Of a DNA stretch of 64,000 bases, positions 34,186 through 46,798 are shown in pieces. A model generated the notes under the pieces. It ran no database searches. It was not told the DNA's origin and was given only the letters and a program-made list of their open reading frames with translations. The stretch comes from Limanda limanda. Taxonomy: Eukaryota; Chordata; Actinopteri; Pleuronectiformes; Pleuronectidae. The translations under genes and the position numbers were made by a program. The DNA lies in contig NC_083644.1 of NCBI RefSeq assembly GCF_963576545.1, positions 27,345,393-27,409,392 of the forward strand, written 5' to 3'. The first letter of the stretch is position 1, and each line of letters opens with the position of its first letter.

Positions 34186-36136
34186 CCGTCCATTCCTCCA
34201 CCTCCTGATGCAGTATGTCACCTATAAAGCACATGTTGTGTTACATAAGCAATTTTCAGACATGTCCTCTAGAGGATCTCCGGAGAATTGGGACCAGACT
34301 TTCTCCGCAGTGTGCCTGACACACGTTCAGAACACAGCAGATGATTCTCCACTAGAACATGTTCACAACAGCAAAACATTCTCCAAAGGATTTACGTGAG
34401 TTAATGCTACTGCAGAAATCACAGTCGGAAATCAGATTAACACAGGCGTCTGCCCTAATCTTCACAGACTCTTGATATCTTCGTCTGGGTCTTCTTCAGG
34501 TGTGGCACTGCCTTTTCATGCAGAGATTTTTCTTTTCTTTTCCTTCTCTTCATTTCTAAGTCCGTCACATGTAAGAAGTGTCATCAATCCCCCCCCTTGC
34601 TTACAGTAAATCCTGTGGAAGATATCCTGCTGTGTTCTCACCTGAGCTCTTTCTGAGTTTCTGCTGCTTTTATACTAGGAGGCCAGACGGAGAAAGTACG
34701 CAGAAACATTTGTGTTCATTGTGAAGAAATTCTCCAGATTTCTGAAGTTCAATACATGTCTGAAAGCAGCTGTATGGAGTATGGTGTAAGATATTAAATA
34801 TGACCATTTAAATTAAACTCTGGAGAAAAAGTAATTCTAATACATATGTAGCATTCCATTTCCTATTCTAAAAATGATGAAAAATTGTTGGGTTGTTTGT
34901 GATTCTTCTCCCCATTTCCTTACTAATTCAAAAGTGGAATATGTTTTCTTCATCCCTATCTCTGACAAATTCATGAGTCTAAAAACTATCCTGAAAACAT
35001 CATTCTGCTACCAAAGCAGAGGCAAGCAGCAAAATTACATTTGCAAAAACATGTGGGAGAAAACATTTCTTCTCAATGAGCTGGATAAAACCAAATTTAT
35101 CCTCTCTGTATCCCTGTCGATTATTCACTCTCCCTGCTGTGTCACTAAAGAAAGAGACATATCTGAGTTATTGTAATCGTTGTTAGTACCTCGACCAAGG
35201 CTGGTTGGCGGATGGGGCTTGGGCTGGCTGCAAGAGCGGACACGGAATAAGGGGAGCTCCAGGATTATTTTTTTTCAATTCCTTGACATCATCTGGAGGA
35301 TTGTTCGGCCTTGATGGAAGTATAGTTCTCTGTCTACACCACTGATTCAATACTACATCATCTTCATTTTACCCTCAAACAAACAGGGACAAGCCAGGAC
35401 AAATCAGCACCTTTTTTTCAGCCTCTGTCTCTAGACTGAGCTGCTTTACCCTGGTAAAAGCAACAAGAGACACACACTTTAAGTGTATTCTGATGCCCTT
35501 TTTAACAAGGCATCCTAACTGAATAAAAAGTAGACGTGTTAGTGCCTTTCAAAACCTCCCTTTGACTAATTTCAAACATGACTGAGCATGATCTGATGGA
35601 ATTTTGGGGTAGACTCATATTAAGATGTGCGTTAACACATTGTTGTGCAAGTCATAATTACCTGCATCTGCTTCTTCTTTCAGAAGGACAAGATCATTGA
35701 AGTAACTAGCTAGTAATAACATTACATCAGGCTTTGACACTGTTCACTCTTTCAACAAAATGCACTCTTTTATTCATGCAAATTCTAAATCTTTTAAACG
35801 TTTATCCGACTATGACACACTGCAGATCTCTGTTTAACTTGGCAACCTGCATTTGGTGAAGCATACATTCTCTCATGCTCAGTAACTGTAACTCATTTGA
35901 GTAGTCCAAATGTTGAGACGGAACATGCTGCCATGAATTTCAACAAGACCTCCTCCGAAATGCAGCCAGGAAATGCAACTTTGATGATAGAAGCTTTTAG
36001 GACTTGGACAATTAGTTGCAAACAGGTCAATTTTCTAAATTTGCTGTTCTCTTCAAAGTCAGCTGATATCAATGTGGATAACTGTACACACTGAAAATTG
36101 ACAGATAACCATCGACCAACGAAAGCAATTACATGA
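34186..36136. other. Non-coding sequence, nothing recognised
   Basis: No credible coding frame, array or element end. Confidence 0.45.
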
Positions 36137-36335
36137 TATAGCACTTTTCTAGTTTTAACAACCAATCACACAAACATTAATACAGTGCCTCTGGATTAGC
36201 AGTTCTCTACCCAAACATCTCATACTGACACTGAAGTCATATCTTTCAGGGGCAAATTGGAGTTGTGTGTCTTGCCCAAGAACACTTCCAGATAGGGACT
36301 GGAGGGCCTAGGGACCCAACCACCAGCCTTACAAA
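36137..36335 (+). repeat. Dispersed teleost repeat, copy 4 (decayed)
   Basis: AGCACTTTTCTAGTTTTAAC, AACCAATCACACAAACATTA, GTGTCTTGCCCAAGAACACT and GGGACCCAACCACCAGCCTT match the order of copy 1. Confidence 0.55.
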
Positions 36336-37599
36336 TAATATCTCTACCTCCTAAGCCTCTACCTCTTGGATTTTCCAAATGTTTTAATGTCTACGTGGAT
36401 GACCTAACACACAGCCTAACAAATAATTCAGGTTACACACATTACATGTATATATTTACCATTAACATTTGTTCTTGTTTCACAAATAATCCTTCCAACG
36501 AAATTAAATATCACAAAACAGTAAACACAGAATTCAAGATCAACCTCTTGACTTTAAACTGAAATTTCTCTCCTCATAAGTTGTTGAACTGAACACAAAA
36601 GTTAGTGTAGAACAAGTTGCTTGGAGTGTTGTAATCACAAACAGTCTTCTGCAGACTGTAACAGTTTCAGACCACTGTCAGTCATACCTACACCTCTGTG
36701 GGCCATGTCCCTGGAAGAAGTCACACATATCAGCATAAATAAAGCATTTGGTTAGCACGTTAAACTCCTTCTACCTTCTAAGCTTTATTCTGCATGGTCC
36801 TGTCATTATTGGTATTAAGGACATAACATGTTAAGCCTTTGTTAAGACAGGAGGACAAACAAAATATTTCAAGGTTTTAACCACTGGTACTGCATAACCA
36901 ATGTCCTACTGGCAAAATTTACCACTGCACTAAAACGGTTTCAAACCACAACTGCACATTCAAGCGCCAGCTTCACGTACAGAGTCTCTCAAAGCAGAAC
37001 AGGTCACCACAGAGTGAGGTGGCCGCTTTACCCTGAAACAACAGGGCCACAGCGTGAGTCAACAGGGAATCTATAATTTACAAAGTAGCTCCCTCCTTCT
37101 CGCAGCGACGCTGGATGAGGCGAGGGAAGAGAGTGGTGGAGGATGTGGGTAAACCAGGAGTGCGAGGTGTAAAGGGAGAAAAGACGGCGACAACCATTAG
37201 CGGTGAGTAGATGTTTTCCTTGAGGGCTGAGCTATGTAGATCAGAGCCCCAGGGACTGAGTGGTGTGGCGTTTAGTCAGACTCAACCACCATTTGATGAC
37301 AAGATGACAGAGGAGAGGAGGCAGAAAAAACAAGCATTTCCATTAAAGGTCAGAACCAGACTGGGTCATGTAATGCCTGCAATTGCGTTCTTGCCACGTG
37401 ATCTTGTGCCTTTCCACTTAAATCAGTAAGTCTTCATTAGATCGATTAAATATTCATCTTTAGCTGCTGTTTAGGGATTCACACAAGATCATGACTTCAC
37501 GTACGGAAGTCATGATCAGAGAGAAATGTTTGCATGTGAATCCAAGTGCCATTTTGTCTTTGGTCTATATTTGCAGAGAACAAGCTGAGGTACATTCAC
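36336..37599. other. Non-coding sequence, becoming GC-richer toward the right
   Basis: No credible gene. From about 37,080 on the sequence gains CpG dinucleotides and purine-rich stretches, leading into the CpG-rich block. Confidence 0.4.
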
Positions 37600-39500
37600 G
37601 TGGGCCTTGAGGTGGTGTAGTTACATGCTGAGAGACGACATGGGAGTTGTGGGGTTATGTTTAGGGGTCGCGTGTAGACCGAGGAACCCCCAGCATCAGC
37701 CCTGATGCTATTTATGGGACATCTGAGCACATATAATCACATTAACATTTTTGAGCTGCCTTGCTGTCTGACAGAAGCCCTGAACACAAAAAAATATGCA
37801 CGATCACTCGGGCTCCATTAGGCTCAGCTGAAGCCCACTGACGGGGTCGCGTCACAGCGTCCACGCGCTCTTAGTTTTTGGGGAGTCAAATCCTTGGAGC
37901 ACATGAGCGCGCACGAACACACACACACACACACAACGCATTCATGTAGTTTTATATGGGGAGGGTGCCCCCGCAGCGGCCGACGGGCGCAACTTTTCCT
38001 CTGGATCGCAGAGAGGAAAATAGAGAGACTCTGTTCCTCATGCACGGCCGAACGCACGCACACACACACACACAAACAGTTCTCCTCAATCCCCTCCATC
38101 CTGACTCCCAGCAATAAGCCTGAGAGGAGGGTTGCCATCATTTGATTAACAGCGAGACTAACCAGCCTCTGTACTAAAAGTATCGGGATGTTTTATTCTA
38201 ATAACACAAGATGAGGATGACGGTGGTGGTGGTGGTGAGCTGACAGTGAGAGGTGGAGGATTTATATACGCGCACAGTCTGCAGGTGGTAAACGACAGAT
38301 GGATGCAGAATCATTTTTTTAGAATTCCCACATTTCTGCAGCAGATGAATATTCCTCCATAACTAGATCCCCACTCAACCATAACAGCCAAAGCGTTATT
38401 TTTCTTCTAACCGGGCTGTAGCTCTATGTATTTTTGCGCAGCTCGCTGGGTGAGAGTGCGCAGCTCCGTGCGTCCATGGGCTTGGAGGATAGTGAGACAG
38501 CCCGAAGTGGCAGACAGAGGCAGAGGAGATGTTGCTCAGTGCTGTGCGCAGGGACGTTTCCAACAGCCTCTCCAAATACACACTTCTTACCAACACATAG
38601 ACAAAACACGTCATGTTGAAGAGGGGGAAAGACATGGATGATCTTAACATCCACTTGAACTTGCCCTCGTCCACCACCACCTTATCTGGATAATTCAGCT
38701 GAGTAAATCATGAACTAAAAAAATCAGCCCACTGCATCACAGTTGGTCGATTATTTAAAAATGTTTTGCCAGTAAAGTGTTAAAGCCTTCAACAGCATCT
38801 CTCCAAGACTGATGGAGCTCTTAGAACTAGAGTGTGAATGAGCATTTACCGTGAAGGAAGGATCCCATCCGCTGCTTTTTCCCACCTCAGATTATATTCC
38901 TCTGCTCCTCTGTGCGTTACGTCCCGTCAGGATAAGGTGCATTCCATCCAAAAGCCACACAGCCCTCCAAAAAACATCCGGACGCTCAAGCGTTGAAAAT
39001 AAGCCTGGCGCACTTTTCGCTCCAAAAGGGTAGAAACTCAGGTGAAATGCGGTCCAACATTTGCACGCGCACGGAAAGAAATGAAGGAAACCCTTATAGT
39101 CCAAAACAAGTCCGCTATTAATCCAAAATCTTTTTTATTCACTACTATGAAAATAATTATATTCTCCTGGACAGAGAAGAGCCGTTACCCCCGGGTCTTT
39201 CGACGTGCACCGGTCTACATGTTAATGACGGTAATGCTGGAGAAAAAGAAACAAGAGTGGGCTTTTTTTTCCCCATCGTCCGCTCCTCACGATTCAGGCT
39301 GCACTTGGCTGATAAAACACCGTCCTCTCTCCCCGCTCTCTCCTCCTCTCCTCGCCCCCTCCTCCTCATCCTCATCCTCCTCCTCTCCGCCAGCCCCGAG
39401 TCTCTCTCGGCAGCTTTCATGGAGCAGAGACGCACCTAGCGGCGGAGAAGGGAACTACACAGCCACATGAGTTCATCCACACCCCGCCCCCACCAGGGGC
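37600..39500 (-). promoter_or_regulatory. CpG-rich block, candidate promoter/first exon (possibly of the neuroligin gene)
   Basis: CpG is clearly more frequent here than in the surrounding tens of kilobases, notably 37,840-38,060, 38,430-38,560 and 38,880-39,450. On the minus strand a 5'-UTR-like stretch (about 39,450 down to 38,850) ends at a donor-like CACG|GTAAATG (donor at 38,849). Vertebrate neuroligin genes have non-coding first exons far upstream of the first coding exon, and this block lies on the right side and in the right sense. An unrelated promoter is equally possible; no start signal was identified. Confidence 0.35.
38591..38698 (-). other. Candidate exon, 36 codons, in the CpG-rich block
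   Basis: On the minus strand, TTTACTCAG (ending 38,699) precedes 108 bases that stay open and end at a good donor GTAAGAAG (38,590). The translation contains NYPDKVVVDEGKFKWMLRSS and FPLFNMTCFVYVL. Codons in the first half favour G/C in third position. I do not recognise the protein. It may be a chance frame in a CpG-rich 5' region. Confidence 0.2.
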
Positions 39501-40174
39501 TGCCCTTAAAGATACATGAGAGTGAGAGTGACAGAGTGAGAGAGAGAGATACGTCCCCCTTTCTAGGGGAAAGATGATTGACCATGCACTTAGCATGATA
39601 AATTATATTGCTCTTGTTCAAAATAAATAGTAAAGAGAAAGAGTCCTGAGTAATATTTAACAGCTGCAAAAAACATTACAATGTAACTAACTGCCAAAAC
39701 TGAATTATGAAGAGTATTGAATAATGCAAAAGTATATTAAAGTTATAATATTACCATTTTATAGTTACTCATAATAATAATAATAATAATAATTAATGAG
39801 ATTCAGAACCACAAAATGCAACCAGAAGAGCAACACCATGCGTAATATCTCCTCTTCCTGTAGCGAGATGAGAGAGCAACAGATGACCTATTGACCTATA
39901 CTCAAATAAAACAGTAGTAACTTTAGGTCACAATATAGAGAAATATATATATAATGCAAACATACACGAAAAAATGAAGGGATCACTTAATCGTCACAGT
40001 ATAACACAGTCAGTTAAACTTCAGGGATATCAATCTGTCCATTTAGGAAGCACAAGTGATTGTGAGGAAACAGTTGCAATGGAGAAGCAAAAGCAAGACA
40101 ACTCCCAAAAAGGGAATGGTTTTACATGTAGTTGCCACAGACTATTCTGTGTTCTGCTAGCGTCCTTGTCCCTA
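39501..40174. other. Non-coding sequence, nothing recognised
   Basis: AT-rich, with an (ATA/TAA)n run at about 39,770-39,795. No credible gene. Confidence 0.45.
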
Positions 40175-40440
40175 ATGGTTGTGTGAGGCAGTACCTGCAG
40201 CCCAATCAGGTTGTACAGGTAGTCCAGCTCCTCCAGGATGACACATCCATACGTGTGGTTTCAAGAACGTTTGCTGTGTCTCAAGAGCATGGAGGAGATA
40301 CCAGGAGAGCGGCCGTTATACAAGGAGAGATGGACAGGGCCGCAGAAGGGCATCAACCTAGCAGCAGGTATCTGCTCCTTTGTGTTTCCAAAATGTCAGA
40401 AACAGACTCCATGAGGATGGCATGAGGGCCTGACGTCCAG
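40175..40440 (+). pseudogene. Tc1-like transposase relic
   Basis: The frame reads QVVQLLQDDTSIRVVSRTFA, VSQEHGGDTRRAAVIQGEMD, AAEGHQPSSRYLLLCVS and then jumps to ETDSMRMA. This follows the N-terminal helix-turn-helix DNA-binding region of fish Tc1-like transposases (…VARRFSVS…, TRRRAITQGELDRAVEGHQP, …RNRLHEGGMRARRP). The middle of the domain is missing and the catalytic DDE part is absent, so this is a deleted relic. Confidence 0.7.
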
Positions 40441-40799
40441 TTTTCTCAACCCATCCAACCCCAACCCCAACACTGACTTTGTGGCTGTATAAACAATGTC
40501 ACCTTCCTCTCCTGTGGAACTAGCTCCCACTTTGTGTTTCAGGAAGCAGACACCATCTCTAATGGTAATACTAATCCTCTGCCTTTTGTTAGGTCTCAAT
40601 CAAGTGAGTTTTGAACTATCCCTTATTCTGGTATAGGCCTAGACTGCCAGGAGACTTCCATTGATGCACCAAGCTCCCCTCTTCTCCCTCTGCACACGTT
40701 CATACCTTATTAATGCACGAAACAAACTTGGCTCTTTGTCTCCTCTCTTTCTTTCTTCCTGTTAAAAGCATTTTTTTCCTTTGGCAGTGTTGCCAAGTG

Positions 40800-40915
40800 C
40801 ACGCTCATGGTAGGAATCTCTGTAAATAACTGTATTAAAGAGTATGTTCTATATGAAATGTGCCCTTAGATAACTTCCTTTGTGATTTGGCACTATATAA
40901 ATACAATTTAATTGA
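40800..40915 (+). repeat. LINE 3'-tail-like repeat
   Basis: TTGTGATTTGGCACTATATA followed by AATACAATTTAATTGACTTG is the typical tail of a fish non-LTR retrotransposon, related in style but not identical to the one at 8.8-9.05 kb. Confidence 0.5.
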
Positions 40916-43013
40916 CTTGTGGCTGTTAGAGGTCTCCAAACTGTAAAACAAAAAAGGGCAATAAACTGCTTGCACAGATGACCTATAGACAATTTCTTTG
41001 TTGTTATTTCACCAAACCATTGAAATGAAGGAAGCAGAGCCTCTTACAGAAAACCCATACATGTTAAGGGTTAGTTGCTTAAATAGGTTTTTAAAACTTT
41101 GATACGCAACTTGTTTAAACTATTCCTCCTAATTTCAACCAAGGAAATTCCCTCTTCTGCAAATCTCATCTATGATGTGTCCATGGTTTAATCTTCGACC
41201 TCTATCATGTCAGTGTATGTACCTCAACTTGCTTCCATATTATAATAGAAATGTATCATTTCATTGATATGCAGACCATACGTAGCTGTATCCATCTGTG
41301 AAGTAGAACGACCCCGTTGACCTGACGTCTCTAAACCTCTGTCTTCCTGATAAGTGCTGTGTGTCGCGAAGCTCTCTACAACTAAATGAAGGCGAGTCTG
41401 AGGAAGTTTGGTCGCCCGAATCTATTGTTCAATTTTTGGAAGACTTTGGTGCTTGACCTTGAATGTTAAAACTCTCATCACACTAATCTATAAACTCTGA
41501 ATTACTTTTTGCTCTTCAGATCAAAGTGGAGCTGACATGTCTAAATCAGCCTCACAATTTATGTTGAGTCCTGCCACTCTGTTTTTACCAATCAGCTTAA
41601 GACATCCCACAATTACTGTTTAACACAGCGGGGGTTAAACAGTATACAGGTATACAGAGTTTCAACTTACAACCTCTGTTTTCCAAACCCTCTCCCTGAC
41701 CTTCTGAACTAACAGGGTTCAACAAACACTCCCAAAGCATGTTCTAGTACTTATAGCCAGCATTTTACTTTCTGCTATTTGTGTACTTGACAATGAAATT
41801 GCAAATTAAGTGGTCATCTAATTCAGTCTGGTTATTTCTGATTATTTGGCTGTTGACTAAACACTATTCTCACTCTCAGTCAGCTATCTTTCCTGTTTCT
41901 ACCAGAAGGAATGATTGCAGAATTAATGTTGGCATTCCTCTAGATATTAATCAAAGAACTATGCAAGTCTTAATGTGATTAATGTGATTTGTCCACAGAG
42001 ACTCTGGACAAATATTTTAGTCAACAATTGAGTGAATCCAGCTTCTGAATGTCCTTCAGGGTGGTCCCTTTTGGCTGTTTGCCTGTCAGGCCATGGAAAG
42101 GATGACACAACAGTTGTAGCTGTTATGTGTCATCACTGACAAGCATCATGGTGACTGTCGAGAAAAGACACATGGATTATTAAAAGTAAAAGATAACTGA
42201 GTGCAACTTGTTTTGAGGATGCACTTTCAATGATGAAAGAGGATAAACTCAACCATTACAGCTGGAACCATGCAGCTAAACTCGATGAGTTACAAGCAAA
42301 AATGCTCTTGAACAAAGTTTTAGCTCTTCAGAGGAGTTTCCAAAAGACCACATTCTGACTGAGACCCTGTCATGTAGGCAAATTTTACAATTTTACTGAT
42401 TCAAACACATGAAACAATTATAATGCTAATTTAAATACATTGAGAGTGTTTTGATTAAATGTACATGTTAAGCATTATTCTGTTATTCTAAGTCTGTGTA
42501 TTTGCTGGAAGAATTTACTTTGCTATTGTTGATCAAATCAGTGAAATGCCAGCGTTGTGACAAGGCCCCAGACACAGCACTGGTTCTGGTAAATCACAAT
42601 CTGTGTGAGTGTGACAGATTTGTTGGTTGGGTGGTGCAGATTGACCCTCATGGGTTCAGGTGGGTATTAAAAAGCCTCTGACCCGCTAATCATCACAGCC
42701 TGTTAGCTTTTGCATCCAAGTAACAATCAGCAAAAAAATATATTCACAAAAACATTATTGTCATGGTAATTTAGGGAAAACATAGTCTCATATAACTTCT
42801 TATAAGCTCAATGCTCTAAATATGATCCATATGTGATAATGACAATATACAAATTTGCGGGTCAGCCAAAGCCCTTTGCAAATGTTCACGTCGGACTTGT
42901 TTCACAGCATGACAGTGGATACTGAGCCAGGCTACTGCTAAATGAAGGAGCTGTTCCATCTGTGAAATTACAGCCTGAGTCAGAGGCGCAGTATAGCTTA
43001 TCTCTTCCTCTCT
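40916..43013. other. Non-coding sequence, nothing recognised
   Basis: No credible coding frame, array or element end. Confidence 0.45.
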
Positions 43014-43230
43014 GACCTGCTCTCACTTTCCCACTAATAAACATCAATACTCATCACAAGTTATCAGGACCTGATCAGCACATGAAGTTTTCTTAGTGTT
43101 TTTTGATTCAGTCCAGAGTTTATGAGGCTGCATTTAAACATCATGAAAATGACTTGTCAACATGTTGTGCTCAGTACAACACGAGACGTGACGCTCAAAG
43201 TCAGGACTAAGTGTTTAAGTGAGTTAATAC
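43014..43230 (+). repeat. Dispersed repeat related to the palindromic element at 52.5 kb
   Basis: Shares, in order, TGACCTGCTCTCACTTT, CCTGATCAG, GAGGCTGCATTTAAACATCA, a TTGTGC block, and GTCAGGACT…GTGTT with 52,556-52,780. This shows that the 52.5-kb sequence is a mobile repeat. Family unknown. Confidence 0.75.
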
Positions 43231-44118
43231 ATGAAGGTAAGTTTGTTATCTAAATCATAACCATCCCAATAAAAAAATGGAACAAATGAACGTGAACAAA
43301 TTCATGTTCATCTGTATGAACTGAACTTTTAACTAGCTAATTTAAAGTGTTAACTGGCACAACACTGCCCAAAATACATATATATAATGAAGCCAAAGTT
43401 ATTTAGGAAGGTAACGGTGAGCTGCACATAACAATACAGCCATGCACACATTCTCAGAGAAGCATTCAGTTTAACTGTGTTAGTTTGCTAAAAACTAACA
43501 ATAGGGGAGGAAAGAAAGTTAGAGACTAAAACTTAGTAGGTCACATTGTGTGATTTAAACTTTTACTTTCTTCTATAAATAATCATGATGAAAATATTCC
43601 CTGCAACTAAGAATGCATGGCACTAACAGAATGTGTATGATTTTTTGTCTTAATGGACCAATTAACACTGCCATTTTATATGAAACAGTCATTTGTTAAC
43701 ATAAAATACGCCAAGAGTAACGTTATTTGTTTCATTATTTTCACAACAAAGTCTCACAATCCATTATGCAACATAATACAAACAGACGGAATGTGAATCT
43801 GACCCTGAACCTAAAGACTTGTGTGGGTGTCGTTAGTGAACAAATCAGGAAGAAAACAGCAGTTTGCCATTTTAAGTCTGGCCTTTTGTTGAACCGCATC
43901 GCCTGCATTCCTCCTTTTCTTTCATCATAATATCTACAGCCACTAGAGGGCTTTGTTTCTTGAACACGTACAACAGTTGTCTGGCATTTGGAGAAATAAC
44001 TGATGCTCTTCTTTGTGGATGTACAGTCTCCTCTTTACTTACCTCTTCTGAAAATAAAATTAAGTCCCTGGTCTGTTGTGCTTAGAATATTGATGAGGAA
44101 TATGCTTCCAAACCACAC
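43231..44118. other. Non-coding sequence, nothing recognised
   Basis: No credible coding frame, array or element end. Confidence 0.45.
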
Positions 44119-44187
44119 AGTGGTATCCAAAAGTTTCAGACCACTTAGTGAACAGGATATTGGTCTCAGACTTTTGGTACAGTGAAT
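44119..44187. mobile_element. Very short Tc1-like MITE (ends only)
   Basis: CAGTGGTATCCAAAAGTTTC at the left and, inverted, CACTGTACCAAAAGTCTGAG at the right form an imperfect inverted repeat of a Tc1-like element with almost no interior. Confidence 0.5.
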
Positions 44188-45525
44188 GTGCCTTTCCAGT
44201 GAATCTGATCAGTCAGCAGAGAGCGTCCCATTAAACTCTCACTCAAACCTATCCACACTGGTGTTGAAACAGCAGCTCACAATGTCTTCTTCTGGGAGAA
44301 TAGTAAATCAATTTAATAATTAGATCTGTGAATTTCCACTGTCAAGTCCAGGGGCAAAATCCCCAAAGCTGCTTCAGCTCATTCCTGCTGTCACTGACCT
44401 CTGCCAAACCCCTTACACTGTTCTAGCTAATACTGGTGATGATAAAATAGGAAGAGAGTTAGGCTGAAATGAGATGTTGAAACTCCTGTGGCGAGCAAAG
44501 TCTCAAAATGTTGCTTTCGTAATGTCAGGACACAAAGAGTAGCGATGAATGACTGGTTAAACATTTATTTTAATTGTAATGTCATTAAGATGCACTCTCA
44601 TCATCTCTCATAGAACAAAATGCTCAGGGATTCGCAAGCCAATTCACTCATGTGGTTAGGTTTATGGGTTGTACGATCGCTGTACTGTGTGGATTTCAGA
44701 TTATTTGCTATTTCATTAATTTGGGTTTCTAGTTATAATGGACATCAAAACAGAAAAAGATTTGGTCACTGTCTGACTTCACGAGATGAATGAGTTTACA
44801 GGACAAAATTCCTCGACCTCAGGCAGGAACTACTTGACCGACAAAGAACATTTCATATCTACATTTTTATTGCAGATTGTATAAACTCACTTAACAATTT
44901 TCATACATGTCTTGCTCATTTAAAAATAAACATATATAATTGAAACAATAAAAAAAGAAGCGCCCTCTACTGCCCAACTATCACTGCTGGTAACGGTTTC
45001 CCTTCAGACAATGTAAGACTCAAGGCTGGGCTCAATATCTTTTACAAGGTATCCAAACTTAAACAGCTTTAAATGTGCTTCCAACCACCTGATTTGATGC
45101 ATGGACTTGGCTGCAAAACACACACACACACACACACAAACATACACACACATAATAATACCACAACCCCTTACATAAGTGCAATACCACACACACACAT
45201 ATATGCACACACACGTTAGTGTAATGGCAGCCACACATCCACACACACAAAAACTTTAAGACAGCTGGTTCACACACGCACACGCACACACACATATACA
45301 CACACCAAAAACACTGTTTTGAAAAGACAGCAATAGACACTTGCAAAACCCACATCCAACTGCAATATTGCACTTGCAATGTCACAGGAACAATGTCACA
45401 TAGGAGCCTGTGATACCATGCACACCTCCCACCTGGGTGCTGCACATTTATAGCCTTCTCAGGACCCTCTGGGAGCACAAAACCATTGGCATCTCTTTCA
45501 CTCTGCTGATACATTTTATTATGTG
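44188..45525. other. Non-coding sequence with a CA-rich patch
   Basis: 45,118-45,305 is an imperfect CA-rich stretch with several short (CA)n runs. The minus-strand frames over it are repeat artefacts. Nothing else was recognised. Confidence 0.5.
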
Positions 45526-45705
45526 CAGTGTTGGGGAGTAACGGAATACATGTAACGGCGTTACGTATTTAGAATACAAATTATGAGTAACTGTATTCCG
45601 TTACAGTTACAAATTAAATAGATGGTATTCAGAATACAGTTACATTGTTGAAATAAGTGGATTACATGACGGTACTTCTCTGTTTCACGAGTTTATTCAC
45701 TCTCT

Positions 45706-46590
45706 CGTAAATCCACCGGAGGCAAAGCCCCCAGGAAGCAGCTGGAGACCAGGGCTGCCGTAAGAGCGCCCGGCCCCCGGCGGCGTGAAGAAGCCTCACC
45801 GCGACCGGCTCGGGACCGTTTCAGGCCCGGGACCGAGGCTCTGAGAGAGTTCCGTCGCTACCAGAAATCTACGGAGCTGCTGATCCGCAAGCTGCCCTTC
45901 CAGCGCCTGGTGAGAGAAGACCGACCTGCGCTCCCAGAGCTCCGCTGTCATGGCTCAGCAGGAGACCAGCGAGGCACGCCGGGTTCACACCGGACGCTGA
46001 AGCGCCGGGCAGCGCTTATAATATCACCCGTTGACCCAGTAGTATAAAAGCATATGTTCACTTGTTGCTCCAACATTAACTGCAACAGCGTCCCAATTTA
46101 ATGTCATCCATCTTCAAGAACTTCTCCGCTGTTTGCTCCGTTCAATGTCGGGTGTCGAGGGTAAATTACGTATTCTCCACTCAAGCCAATGGGGAGGGCC
46201 CCCTCTCTTTTTATCTTTATGACTGCTTGTGTGTCTGTATGGAGGGGCAGAGGGGGGCATGTAATAATGTGATTGGTAATATTGGTAAAATTAAAACTCC
46301 AGGACAACAGAAGGGGAATTTAAACTATGGGATCCATACTTTATCATTTATATCATATAAAATATGTCATCAATATCGTTTAAAATCATTTTTCAGTGTG
46401 TTTCCTGGAGCGATACGGTCGCGTCAAGCGCAAACAAAAATAGACTCGACGCCGAAACGATCGCTGCACGACGCGAGGCAGCCTTGCTGTGGCGCTGCAC
46501 TTCAGCCTCCGTTGGGACCGGCACAGAGGTGGGAGTGGATGGGAGCCGGACATCCAGCTGGCCCGCCGCATCGGCGGAGAGAGAGTTTAA
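45706..46590 (+). pseudogene. Histone H3 pseudogene fragment inside a hAT element
   Basis: From 45,706 the frame reads [19 protein letters not shown], matching H3 residues 8-26. After small frame changes come [20 protein letters not shown] and [12 protein letters not shown]. After a short deletion [18 protein letters not shown] follows in another frame (to 45,976). The very end, DIQLARRIGGERV and a stop, lies at 46,549-46,590. About two dozen residues between EA and DIQ are missing, and a MITE (45,977-46,548) occupies that place. The N-terminal seven residues are also missing. H3 is a core nucleosome protein; this copy has several frameshifts and cannot encode it. The fragment begins exactly at base 181 of the hAT element, where the related copy at 57.8 kb has transposon sequence. 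No histone 3' stem-loop was seen. Confidence 0.88.
45977..46548. mobile_element. MITE inserted in the histone H3 fragment
   Basis: Begins CGCCGGGTTCACACCGGACG. Its right part (46,425-46,548) is homologous to 50,997-51,120 (shared GATCGCT…GAGGCAGCCTTG, GCTTCAG, GGTGGATGGGAGCC). The terminal sequence is the inverted match of the end at 51,194. The right end is cut off about 75 bases short compared with the 51-kb copy. Confidence 0.7.
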
Positions 46591-46798
46591 ACTGCTGCTG
46601 CTCCACTGACTATAACAACGCCGCAATCATACACTTAAAAAAATGCAATACAAACCGGAAGTATTCCAAGTATTCAGAATACGTTACTCAGATTAGTTAA
46701 TGTAATGGAATACGTTACAGATTACATTTTTGGGCATGTATTCTGTATTCTGTAACGAAATACATTTTGAAAGTATCCTTCCCAACACTGATTATGTG

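Larger units (their letters stand above)
45526..46790. mobile_element. Non-autonomous hAT element carrying a histone H3 fragment
   Basis: Starts CAGTGTTGGGGAGTAACGGA and ends in its inverted copy …CCTTCCCAACACTG. It is flanked by a perfect 8-bp duplication ATTATGTG (45,518-45,525 and 46,791-46,798), diagnostic of hAT transposition. The first 180 bases and the last 160 match the element at 57,776-63,462 closely (about five differences in the first 180). The 925-bp interior (45,706-46,630) has nothing in common with that element. It consists of a decayed histone H3 fragment plus a MITE. Confidence 0.9.

Noticed and set aside
45706..46590. The histone H3 sequence as a working gene.
   Set aside because: It lacks the N-terminus, has several frameshifts, lacks about two dozen internal residues and is split by a MITE.
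46101..46700. 199-codon plus-strand frame.
   Set aside because: It crosses the MITE, the end of the histone H3 fragment in the wrong phase and the hAT end; no domain.
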